Below are positions 12,501-25,400 of a stretch of DNA of 64,000 nt, piece after piece. Made by a program: the position numbers and the translations under genes. The stretch is taken from assembly GCA_006384855.1 (NCBI GenBank), contig VCJN01002189.1, forward strand, positions 18,487 to 82,486, in the 5' to 3' direction. A model generated the notes under the pieces. It searched no databases, was not told the origin of the DNA, and worked only from the letters and a program-made list of their open reading frames with translations. The stretch is from Tetraselmis striata. Its lineage: Eukaryota; Chlorophyta; Chlorodendrophyceae; Chlorodendrales; Chlorodendraceae. Positions within the stretch are counted from its first letter, which is position 1. Each line of letters starts with the position of its first letter.

Positions 12501-15500
12501 GGTGGTGTCGAATCGCTCCAGTGTTTGCATTTCGAGAAACGCCGCCCATCTAGTGGAGGTGTTGCCAGAGGAGCTGATGCCATGCTGCTCTAGGTCCCAG
12601 CGCTGCAATGGTACAGTTGTGATGCAGTCGGTAGTTTGGCCAGGCTGCCGCACAAGTCTGACAGCTGGCATGGGGAGGCGCCAGCTGCTCCCGATCACTG
12701 CAACGTTGCTGTCGGCAGTCGCCAAAGGGGGTGGCATTGGTGGGGCAAGCGTCTCCTGCATGGCATCACCCTCGCGGATCTGCGACTCGAGGTAGCCGCA
12801 TATCTCTTGAATCGTTGGATAGTCAAACAGTAAAGTGGCCGGAAGTGTCACAGACAATGCGCTCTCGAGAGCTGAACGGAGTTCCAGGGCACCAAGTGAA
12901 TCCAGGCCTGCCTGTGCCAGTGGTGCCACAGGATCAACTTCGGTGCCCAGTATCTCTTGAACCTGTAATGCTACCTGTGCAAGCACACCAAACTATAAGC
13001 GCGCATGTGAATAGCATAGGAATTACGGGGTTTCAGAGCAGATGGGAGCGACAATCTCCGTTACCTCTTCTAGGAAGTCAACATTGGGGGCCCTCTTGGC
13101 TGTAGGGGTCTGCGCTGGAGGACGCCATGCCTTCTCTTGGTAAGAATGCCCCTCCTGCTTTTCTTCATGCTGCTCTGGCATTCCCCCATAGACATGGCGA
13201 TTGCAAGGCTTCATGCAGCGCACAAAAGTGTCCCAGTCCAAAGGAGTGACTGCCAGCGCCGCCCTTGCGCCCATGCCTCTCACCACCTCCCCCAGGGCTG
13301 CCAGTCCCTCCTCCGGCCTCACCATCCCTATCCCCATCCTCTCCATCCGCACCGCCGTCCCCGCATCGCCCGCCGCCATCCCTCCTCCTGCCCAGGCGCC
13401 CCAGTTCACACTCACCGCCGCGCGCCCCTCTGCCTGCCACCGCCCCGCCAGCCCATCCAGCACGCTGTTGGCTGCCGAGTACTGCAGCTGCCCTGGTGAG
13501 CCCCACAGAGCTGCGATGGAAGAGAACAACACCTGGCTGCCCACCGCATAGCCCGCCAGCTGCTGCTGCCAGGCCAGCAGGCCTGCCACCTTGGGCCCAA
13601 ACACCTTGCGCACGCCGGCAGCGGACTGGTTGGCGATGGTGGCGTCCGCCAGCACGCCGCCGGCATGCATCACGTCAACACCTCCCTGCAGCGCTCCCTG
13701 CATCGTGCTGCGCAGCTCCTCCTTGTTGCCCAGGTCGCAGCCGTACAGATCCACCCGCCCATGCTCCAGCTTGCCATCCTCTGTCCACCCGCCGCCCTGC
13801 GCCATGCGGCCTGACCTGCCCAGCAGCACCACACGCTGCTGCCGATGCTGCTGCAGGAGCCAGCGCGCCACCAGGCTGCCGAGCATGCCCATACCGCCAG
13901 AGATGAGGCAGGTACCGCTGTCTGGGCTGGCAGACGGCGCGTCATGGCTCATGGTGCGGCTGGAAATGAGGGGCACCATTCGCGGAATGAAGCTGGCCGA
14001 GCTGTCCACCACCATGCCGTACGGGTCAGACTCCTGGAGGGCCCTTGGTGATTGGCCGCTCCCAGTTGCAAGCACCGGGCACATATTTTTTCGGGCAGCG
14101 TACGGGCTTACGTCCACCCCACCTTGGATTGCTACTCCACCCTCCACAGCCGCTGTCCGGATGACACCTGCAAGGGAGGCCTCCATGTTGCTGCCAGCTT
14201 GGCGGCAGCAGGAGTACTGCGCCACCTCAATGCCAGCGCTCTGGAGTTGTAACCAGGGATGTCCGCTCTGCAGGGCTTGCAAGCTGCGGATTGCGGGGAC
14301 CATGCAGTGTGTAGCAGGGTGGAACTTGACAGAGCTCCCAGTTTCTGTTGCCCTTGCAACTTGGTTGGTGCGGCTGGGCCTTGACGCATTCCATGAGAGC
14401 TGCAGCATGGTATTCCGCATACCTGCAGGTCCACGCAGACGCTGCATGCTCGAGTCCTTGAAGCCCAATCCCTGCATTTCGTAGGTAACCTTCGAGATGT
14501 CATGCTGCATGCGCAGGTATGGCCTAGGTTTGCTGGAACCAAATGAGACAAAAGAACCCAGCCCATCAGCCCCGCGAGGCAGATGGACACACTCTGCTTG
14601 GTATGCAGCCTGAGCCACGCCTGTTGCGGCGAACAACATGGCGGTATCCACATGAGCCCAGGGTGCGTGACCTTCTGATAGAGCAGGCACTGCCTGGCTG
14701 ATGATTCCAAGGCTGCCAGGAAGTGCGGCAGCTGAGCCTGAGCTGCCAAGGAGAGCAAGGTGAATATCCAGGACCTGGGCAGGGTGTGAGCAGGTGAATG
14801 GCGCCTCGTTTGGTGTCCTGGCCGACAAGGCTGTCATGTGGCGACGCTCCAGAGATCCGCTCCAAGTTGCGATGTGCATCCGTCCAGATACTGGGCAGCA
14901 ACTGGTGCGAATTACGCTCTTGGAATTTGTACCAGTCTTTGGAGCAGGACGTTGGAGCATGATTGCGAAGGCGAGCACTGCAGGAAACGCGCCGTCTGTA
15001 GGAAAGCAAGCGCGCAGGACGGCATTGCATGCATCCACCAGTGGGCCAAAGGTGGGCAATGTTGCACCCATGAGGCACACGTCCCGCAACGGAGCAGACT
15101 TGGACACCGGACCCTCCACAACCAAATTGTCATGCAAAACCAAGCCAAGGCTGAATGGAGGCGATAGGAGTGCCGGTGCAGCCCAGTAGCGCCGGGGTTC
15201 CCACATCATGGCATTTGGCTTCACATGGCAATCCATGAATTTGTTGCTGGGCCGCTGGACAACAACATGCACGTTTGTCCCCTGTGTGGACGCACACATA
15301 GATTAAATTCCAAGTGAACATGCACATTCCGCCGCGAACCAATTCTATTGTAAATCAGTTCATGGGCTGAAACACAAAAGTACCCTACCTGGTAAGCAAA
15401 GCTGGACAATCCGCTCCGAATTGTGTTGTCAGCTCCGCAAAAAGGGTTGGACTGCCTCGTGGCTAGGAGCTTGACACCCACAGAAGAGCTGCTCATGAGC

Positions 15501-18500
15501 GGCTCCAGGTGGGGGTTCAAGTTGCGCAAGTGCACAAGATCCAGTGCTTTGCCCAGAGAGACTTCGATGCAGGTGAACATGAGACCAGCCGTCCCTGCAG
15601 ACGCCTCAGAATGGCCAAACATCGATTTGCACGCCTGGAGTGTGACATGCCCAGCTCTCTTCTCAGAGTTGAGCACTGCTGATAGCGCGCCAACTGCACA
15701 ATATCGACAGACAAGTTAGAAAGGCCATGCCCATGTGTGCTCCATCCCATGTGTTCGTGCTAACAGTTGCTTAAGCGTCTGTGCACGCATAACCTGGCAG
15801 CCGTACCTTCAATGGGGTCCCCAAGGGCAGTCCCTGCATGGCGAGTACATGGGGGCACGGAAAATACATTCAACGACCGAATCCAGCATGCACATGACAC
15901 ATGATCGCTCATAATGCAGTTTATGGGAGTGAGCTAGCGGCGCCACCTGTCCCGTGCATGTTTAAGCACTCCAATCCCGCCAGTGGTTGTTGCGCCGCTG
16001 CCCATGCCTACACATAATCGGAGGAATGAGTAGAACTGGTGCCAGGAATGCATATGATGAACTAATACATCCGTCTGACCACACAGCAAGCCAGAAGATT
16101 CGCTCAAAACTTGTACACACACTCACCTTCATAATCACAGCTTGTTGAGACGGGCCGTTTGGAGCTGTGAGGGCGCTGGACCGGCCATCCTGATTGACCG
16201 CCGATCCGGCTAGTGCGGCGAACGCGAGAAGCCCAGATGATTCGGAGCTGCTCATGTCCTGAACCATGAAAACGATGCACGCTTCCCCTGTACAAGCAAT
16301 CATCATGCACATGAGACAGCGTGAGATATTTCTCAGCCAAACACCCCCTTCAGCAAATGATTGATTAAGCAAATGAAATGGCAGTGATTGACTTGCCTCT
16401 ACCATAGCCATCCCCGGACTCATCCAGCGCCTTGCATCTCCCGGAATCCGACAGGAGGGAAGCGGCTCCGAGCACCCTGTAAGTCTCGGGCACTAGAATA
16501 AGGTTGACGCCTGCAGCAGCCGCTCCGTCAGGGCACTGTCGCTCCTGTACTGCACACCCTGCCAGGTGTACAGCCACCAAGGAAGCGGAGCACGCGGTGT
16601 CCATAGCCACACACGGTCCCTGATGATTTGGATGGGCGCACAACATCGGGTCAGCATCTCAAGCAGGGTTGTGAGTGACTTAAAAAATCAGTCATCCGCG
16701 CAGGTGCATATGAAGTATATTCAGACAAGGCTGAAAGCTGCATGGACGGCAACCTTTAGTCCAAATGTGTAGGAAAGCCTGCCGGCAGCTACGCTTGACG
16801 TAATGCCTGTGGCGTGATAAGGGCTGATGGCACTGCCAGATTGATTCATGATCGTGAAGTAGTCCGCCAACCAGATGCCAACAAACACACCACAGTCTAG
16901 TGCTCCTTGGGTGTCACTTGTCAGCCCTGCACTGATTGCCTCAGCGGTGATGTGCAAGAGCAGGCGCTGTTGTGGGTCCATGAATGTGGCTTCCACCGCA
17001 GAGATGCGCATGGCATCGGCATCAAACTGCGCCACATCATGTGGGAGGAAGCAGCCAAAGCGGGTAGGAGACACAAGACTTTCCGTTTCCAATGACAAGT
17101 CCAGACGCCATCGGGTAAGCGGGACTGTGGAAACAGCATCCAGGGCGACACCCTGCGGGGAGTCGTACGGCAGCCGGCATCCAATGGAGGTGATTCCCAG
17201 CGTGGACCAGTCCCGTGACAGCCGCTCTGGAATTGCAGATAGGGACAAGGTTGCAGGGTCTGCAGCTGGGGCTGGCGCTGTACGTTGCAGCTGAGAGGCA
17301 AAAGACTGCTGCAGGTAGCCAGCAATGTCTTGCACGGTGGGGTAGTCAAAGAGCAGTGTGGCAGGCAGCTGTGTGCCAAGCCTGGATTGCAGGCTGTTCC
17401 GCAGCTCAACTGCACCAAGGGAGTCGATGCCAGCGTCAGATAGGGACTCCGTTGACTCCACCACAGACCCAACAACATCACTCACGGTATCCTTTATCTG
17501 AGTTTTGAAGAACTCCAACTGCTCGTCGGTGGCCATGGTTGCCACGGCGGCAACGTCGAAAGCTGTGCTGTCGTCTTCTGCTGCCGCGTTCTTCGATGCA
17601 GGCGTCACGGTCCTCTGTCCCAAGACCAGCGGTGATATCCTCGAACATGGGAAGCATCTTGTTGGCGGTCACAAATCTGCTCCAGATTGTGGGGCTGACG
17701 GCAACTTGGGGCTTGGAGCTGTGGGTCAGTATCTCCCCCAGAGCCGCCAGCCCCGCCTCCGGCCTCACCATCCCTATCCCCATCCTCTCCATCCGCACTG
17801 CCGTCCCCGCATCGCCCGCCGCCATCCCTCCTCCTGCCCAGGCGCCCCAGTTCACACTCACCGCCGCGCGCCCCTCTGCCTGCCACCGCCCCGCCAGCCC
17901 ATCCAGCACGCTGTTGGCTGCCGAGTACTGCAGCTGCCCTGGTGAGCCCCACAGAGCTGCAATGGAGGAGAACAGCACCTGGCTGCCCACCGCACAGCCC
18001 GCCAGCTGCTGCTGCCAGGCCAGCAGGCCTGCCACCTTGGGCCCAAACACCTTGCGCACGCCAGAAGCGGTCTGGTTGGCGATGGTGGCGTCCGCCAGAA
18101 CGCCGCCGGCATGCATCACATGGACGGCTGGGCCAGTGTTGCACGCATCGTCTTTCGCGTGCTGTGAATCGGATGCGCAAGCAAGGTCGGACTGGAGGAT
18201 TGTGACAGTGCCTGCCGTGTTGAGCAAAGAGTCGCTATTGCCAGTTGCCAGACGGCCGGTGCGTGACACCAGCATCACATCATTCACCTGTAGAAAAGGC
18301 AGCAATTACTTGCTCAATTAATGTGTTTTTCAATGCAATAGAACAGATAGAGTAAACGGACAGGCAACAGGGTACAGACATGCAAAGGGGCGAAACTCTT
18401 ACCGACATCTGCAGTAGCCAGCCGCCCATCAGCTGGCCCAACATGCCTGTGCCACCACTGATGGCCACAGTGCTCCTCTCTTCGTATGGGGCAGCCTCTG

Positions 18501-19440
18501 TGTGCCGCGTCACGACTACTTTGCCTACGTGCTGCGCCTGACTCATCTGGCGTAGGGCAGTTGCCACGCTATTGAAATTGTGGCACACATTGGCCAGGGG
18601 CTTCAGCTGGCCGCTCGCGAGGCCCTGCCCAACATGCTCCATGTGAATCTGCAGGATCTCTTCCGGCATGAAGTCCACTGCCAAGAGCTGGTACCGGACG
18701 TCCGGCCGCTCCTGTGCAATCTGCAAATACACAGGGCACAGGGCACTTGGAACACCGCGCTAACGGTTCATGACTGTTATTCTGTTGGGAAAACTCTGTA
18801 CTGTACTCACCCGTGCCACACTGAAGATGTCACGCTTGGCAATCTCCACAAAGGCTGCGCCTGTTGAGAGGCTGGACAGTGTGGCTGCAACCATCCCCGG
18901 CGAAGTCAGGGAATTCAATGCAGCCACTGGGCCCCGGGATCCCTGGCCAGCCTGCGCCAGAAACAGCTCCTCCACGAAAGTGTAGGAGCGAGAGTCACTG
19001 GCATGAGCGGAGCCATTTGCCCTGGCCACTGCCCGCTTGGAGGGCGAGCCTGCTGTGACGACTGTTCGCAGTCCGTGCGCCTGAGCCAGTTGACACGCAG
19101 CGAGGCCGACTCCGCCTGCAGCGGCATGCACCAGGATGCTTGCGCTTCTTCCATGGCTGTCCCCCAGCCCCAAGGCGCCCGCGGCTGTCCGTAGCGCAGC
19201 GTCCACAGTCACAAACACAGTGGGACACGAAGCTGCTCCCTCAAAGCTCAGGTGTGATGGCTTGCGCGTCACTGCCCCATCTTTCACCAGCACATGGCTT
19301 CCGAGGGATCCCAATGCAAGACCAAACACCGCCTCTCCACGCGTCCATTTAGAGTCGGCGCTGGAGTGATACACAAGTCCAGAGAAATCTCCACCTGCGC
19401 ACCATGAATATTTGGTCAATTGTGGGCACACAGATCAGGG

Positions 19441-19496
<56 letters not shown>

Positions 19497-22400
19497 CGCG
19501 TGCGCGCACACACACACACACACACACACATGCTTGCGCACGCACACGCACACAGATCTTCAGTGGAGAATTGCAATACCTGGGAGCATGTGGTGTGTTA
19601 AGCGTACCTGGGGGGCCTGGATCTCCTGGATACATGCCAAGCACATTGAGCACATCCCGAAAATTGATGCCAACAGCGTGAACCGCCACCCATGATGAAC
19701 CAGGTGGGGGGTCCATCCAAGAGGGGTCACGCATCAGGCGCCGTGGCTCCAGGCCTGCATGGATGCTGCCTCGAGTCTTTGGTAGCAAGCCATATGGGCC
19801 GCGGACTATTTCAGGAACCTCGCGAGCAGCATGCAACATCGGAATCTGCTGGTAGCCATCCTGAGATCGCACCAATACATGGGTTTCCACAGCGGTGCCA
19901 CTGGAGATGGTTATTTCTCCAGGCTGCTGACCGCCATAGACCATCATCCCGCCCCAGTTCACATCTGGCGCTTCCACAGAGGCGCTATGGAGCATTCCCC
20001 ACAGACTATGTGCCGACATGCTGGTGTCTTGTTGCCCTGCTCCCGCCAGCAAGCCTCTGTCATGTCCGGTGCCTGCGGTGGCCATAACGGATGGGAGTCC
20101 AAGGGCTAACATCATCTGCATTGCAGACACTGTGTTGGCTACGCACTCTCCGATACCAGATCCAGTGCGCATGGAAATCAAGCCGCCTGGCTTCAGCGAT
20201 TTCCCCTCAAAGGCTGACGGGATGTCAACGGGCCAGCTCAAATATATGTTCCTGAGGTCGGCTTGGGGAGCAGATTTGACGGTTCCGAGATCTGCTTGCT
20301 GCTCTGCGAGGGAAATGCGTTTTGCCTGCAGAGCACTGAGGCCTGCCAGAGCAGAGCTGTCTCGGCCAGAGGCTCGGTAGCTGATGCGTATGGAGTCCAT
20401 GCTGGCCTCCTCCAGGCACGCCAATCCACACATTGCCTGTCTTTGCTGCGCTGGGTGAAGCTGAAAAGCTCCAAATCCAGCCGGGACATATGTGTCGTGA
20501 CTCTGAGTGGAAATCAATTGACCAAGGTGGAGAGTGCAGTCCAGCTGAGCGATCGTTGCAGCCTCAAGGTGCGGAACATTTTGGATCGGGTTGATGTCCT
20601 GTAAAATCAGGCCGCAAAACGTCATTGTCAGATCATCGCGGATAGTATGATGTGCAGCGCGGGAAGGGCGTTGACTTTACCTTGTCAATACAGCCCACAA
20701 CAGCTGCGACTCCGGTTATGCTGCTTGCTGGCCGCAGTGCGCCCAAGGCGACCCCGTACACTGTCGCAGATCGAGAGGCGATGATGCTTGCCGCGGAACT
20801 CACACTCCCTCGCAGATGTGTCACTGCAGCAGCTGGCCCCATACTGCCTTCCCAGCTCTGAGCTGATATGTGGTGCTGGGTTGGGTCGAGCAATACGCGG
20901 ATGAACGATTCAGCAGGCATGGTGAGCTTGAGAGGAGCTGGAATTGCCGCGTGTGTTATCTGGGGTGAGCTCCTCGTGGAACACCTGCAAGCAAGGAACA
21001 CCGCACTCCATGTGCCGAGCATGAAGCCAGTGCCTGGAAACAGCGTTACGCCTTGAACCTGTAGTTTGCACGAGCATGACTCAACCAGCTGGCATTGCCA
21101 CACAGTAACAGCCCATTGCTGATGCGCATGCTATGTACATTTTCCCAGCTTGCTGGTCGTGTATACCTGATGATCGTGGATATTTGCATGGCGTGACACA
21201 CCGACAGATCCAATCATCTCAATTTTGAGAGACACGCCAATCTGGAGGGCCTGGGCGGTCTGAGTGAGCATAAAGCCTTCTACAGCGGGTACCCAGTGGC
21301 GCTCCTTCCTCCAGCTGGTCAAGGAGCTGCTGGCGGCTATTGGTTCTATACCCATCCCATTGTGTTGAACCACTGCGTGCGCATTTGTGCCCTGCATTGC
21401 AGAAGCACAGGCTGAGCTGGCTGGCTACACATAGATAGCAGAATGCAGGTTGCTGCACATGGCAATGCTACTCCAGCGACACTTACCTGATAGGCGAAAG
21501 AGCTCACACCGCATGCTGCAGGTGACGTTTGAGAAATGGATGCTTCCAGTCGAGGAAGCAGTGGCATGCACGTGTGCGAGTCCCTTGGCAGGGCTGCTGA
21601 CACATGGGGGTTGACCGAGCGTAGATGCACCACTGGCTTGAATGCCTTCTGCCCAAGCAGTAAGGTGGTGTAGTACAGCGAGCTGATGCCTGCAGCTGCC
21701 TCCCCATGACCAATGCTGGCCTTGTTTGCCTGCATCAGCAGAGGAGCTTGCCTTGAAGAAGGAGACACGCAGTGCATGAGTGCACCAACTTCAATGGGAT
21801 CGCCAAGTGCTGTTCCTGTGCCATGGAGCGCGACTGCCTGCATGTCGACAATCTTCTGGCTGGCGGAATGCCAGGCGTCAGAAAGAACGGCTTGCTGGGA
21901 CTGTCCATTTGGCGCCGTAAGGGAGCTTGAGCGACCATCCTGGTTGACAGATGAGCCAGAGAGAATGCTGAGACCTGCAACACTGTGTTCCTGGCTGTTG
22001 GCACCAACATCACCGGTACTCTGCAGAACCATGGAGATGGCTGCTTCGCCTCGCACGTAGCCATCTGCGTCACCGGAGAGCGCTTGGCAGCGGCCGCTTG
22101 GAGACAGCATGCCAGCCGCACACAAAGAGCTGATGGACCCTGCGTTGAACAGCAGATGGACTCCGGACACCACCCCTCCCGATATTTCGCCGAGGTGCAG
22201 ATGATTGGAACATACGTGAGTGGCCACCAATGAGCTGCTGCAGGCAGTGTCCATGGCAATACTTGGACCCTGGACAGCGAGGCAGAGGAAGGTGAATGCA
22301 GGAAAAATTCAGTAACGTATGGATTAACCGAATCAAGAGCGCCAGCTCTTGAATACCGGAGCTCCAATTTAACAACTCCATCCAGTTTGTGACAAAGGGT

Positions 22401-25400
22401 ATAATCAGGGACAGTCATTCAAATGGTGAGCACCTTTGCATTGAACCAGAAGCTCAGTCGTCCTGCAGCCACACTGGAAGTTGAAGCAGTTGCTGCATAG
22501 GATGACTGAGGGAGCTTGGCAGCATGGACAACGGTGGCATACTCAGCGGCAAAGATGCCTATGTAAATGCCGTACCTACCGAATCGGCACACGCGCAATC
22601 ATTTCAGGGTATACATTCGCGAAACAGGTACTGCAGCTAATCCCCCATCACAAGTGATTTTTTTGTAAAAGTTGACAGTGCTGTTAGTATCCATGCACAC
22701 TCAAACCATAACATATACATTTCCATACCGCTGCTGTGCGCCGCTGATGCCGCTTGCCGTCCCAAACTGAGCCATCACAGCATCAAATGTAGTTTCTGTC
22801 AACATGCGCTGCTGAGGGTCGATCAACGAAGCCTCTGCGTCCGAAAGGCTGAACAGCTTCGCATCAAACTGAGTCGAGTCTTTCAGTGCCGCGCCGTATC
22901 TGCCACATGGACAAGGAGGATCAGAAGCATGGCATACCGCAATGCTAGTATGACATTGATGTGCAGTCGTGTATTGGGTCATCAAAAAGTGACTGATACT
23001 AGTGTCGCAGAACAACCATACAGGAATCGACCCTTCAACTGCCTCACCCTGCATCTACATGCTTACCTGGAGGATGTTGACTGAGTGGCATACATTTCGC
23101 TCTCAATATCCCAGCGGTCCAAAGCAAGGGGCCTGACTGCGTCCACCGCAAAAAGATGTTTATGTGCATCAAAAGGGAGTTTTGAAGCAACACTGACGAT
23201 TGCCACTGATGACATTTTGGCAGTGCCTAGATGTTGGTCATCAGCCAACGGGCAACTTGTCACTGCCATGCCAGGATCAGGTATCGGTGCTTCCTTGTCG
23301 TTCTGAACCAGCGACAGGATGTGTACTGCAAGCTCCTCAGCAGTGGGGTAGTCAAACAGAACAGTAGCTGGTAGGTCCACCGAAAATCGGCCCTGCAGAG
23401 AATTCCTTAGCTCCACAGCTCCCAGCGAATCCAATCCTGCCTGCGTCAGGGGCTGTTGCATGTCCACACTTCCTCCAATCATGTCCTCAAGCAGCTCCTG
23501 CACAGTCTTCCGGACATCTGCTGTCACGACTGCGGGGCTTTGGGGCGTGTCAGATGGGTGAGCAGGCAGGGGCCTAGATGCCGCGCTGACTGACGGGGCA
23601 GTAACACCAAAGATGTGAGCCATCCCAGGAGAAGCCTGAAGAAATGAAGAAATCCGGAGGGGCGTGACTGCCAGCGCCGCCCTTGCGCCCATGCCTCTCA
23701 CCACCTCCCCCAGGGCTGCCAGCCCCGCCTCCGGCCTCACCATCCCTATCCCCATCCTCTCCATCCGCACTGCTGTACCCACATCGCCCGCCGCCATCCC
23801 TCCTCCTGCCCAGGCGCCCCAGTTCACACTCACCGCCGCGTGCCCCTCTGCCTGCCACCGCCCCGCCAGCCCATCCAGCACGCTGTTGGCGGCCGAGTAC
23901 TGCAGCTGCCCTGGTGAGCCCCACAGAGCTGCGATGGAAGAGAACAACACCTGGCTGCCCACCGCACAGCCCGCCAGCTGCTGCTGCCAGGCCAGCAGGC
24001 CTGCCACCTTGGGTCCAAACACCTTGCGCACGCCGGCAGCGGTCTGGTTGGCGATGGTGGCGTCCGCCAGCACGCCGCCGGCATGCATCACGTCAACACC
24101 TCCCTGCAGCGCTCCCTGCATCGTGCTGCGCAGCTCCTCCTTGTTGCCCAGGTCGCAGCCGTACAGATCTACCAGCCCCTGCCCCAGCTTGCCATCCTCT
24201 GTCCATCCGCCGCCCAGCGCCATACGGCCTGACCTGCCCAGCAGCACCACACGCTGCTGCCGATGCTGCTGCAGGAGCCAGCGCGCCACCAGGCTGCCGA
24301 TCATGCCCATGCCGCCAGAGATGAGGCAGGTGCCGCTCCAGCTGGTGCTGTCTGGGCTGGCAGACTGCCTGTCAGGGCCCAAGGTGCAGCTGGAAGTGAG
24401 GGACACCATGCGCGGGATGTAGCTGGCCGAGCTGTCCACCACCATGCCGTATGGGTCACATGCAGATGGCCCCCCTCCGGATGCGCTGCCTGCTCGCATG
24501 ATTGCGCAGCCTCCCCTGCCTGCTGCATATGGGCTCACGTCACAGCCCCCATGCACCGCCACTGGGCCCTCCACAGCCGCCGTCCTCAGCATCCCCATCA
24601 GCCCAAGCTCTGATGCACTGGCAGCCGCCCGAGAGCAAGCCGCCCCCACAGTCTGGTACCCGCTGGTCAGCAGCTGCACTCCTGCACCGCCACACGCCTG
24701 CATGCCTTGCAGGCTAGCCAGCGCGCTGCTCACCAGGTGACTGCCTCCATACACCATGTCTCCCGTTGCGCTTGGCACCGGTCCACAGGTATCTGATGCC
24801 TGCCAGCTCAGCTCCAGCATGCTGTCTGGTGCCCGCACCTGCTGGGCAGCCAGCCCCAGGCCAGGCCGGAATGCCACCTGCGCCAATGACACCCGGGACG
24901 CTCCTGCCCAGATGTTGATGTCTGCAGTGCAACTAGGCCCGGGGTCTGGCAGCCCTGCGCACTGAAGCGCGCAAACGCCCTCCCCTGGCAGAGGGGGCAT
25001 GTATGCTACCTCCCTCAGCAGAGCGCCACCTCTATCCTGGCAGCCAAGCTGTGGTAGCAGCAGTAGCCCCTCCAGCTTGCTGGCCAGCAGGGCGCAGCTG
25101 AGGCTTGCCGTCTGTCCGATGATGGGGAAGCCACCCTCGCAACGCACTGCGCCAGGCACAAGGATCTGCTGCCATGACACCGCAGCGGGGCCTGCATTAC
25201 GGACTGCCACTGAGGTGTATGTCACGAGGTGCGCCTCCATCACGCGCCGCCTGTCACTGCTGGCCGAGAGATGAACCTGGCAGGTCCCCATGCTCGGGTC
25301 TACTTGCGTCTCCAGCGTGGCGTGGCCAGGAGGAAGTGCAGCCTGGGCCAGAACAGCGGCCTCTGCAAGGGCAGGGGAAGGTGCTGATGCAGCAGTGCTC

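Noticed and set aside
17500..17680. Apparent frameshift between KR6 and ACP6
   Set aside because: The KR and ACP are open in different frames, but GT-AG introns of 52 to 79 bp that correct the frame can be drawn here, and a 52-bp intron occurs elsewhere in the gene (about 12,975-13,026). Without cDNA I do not call a frameshift.
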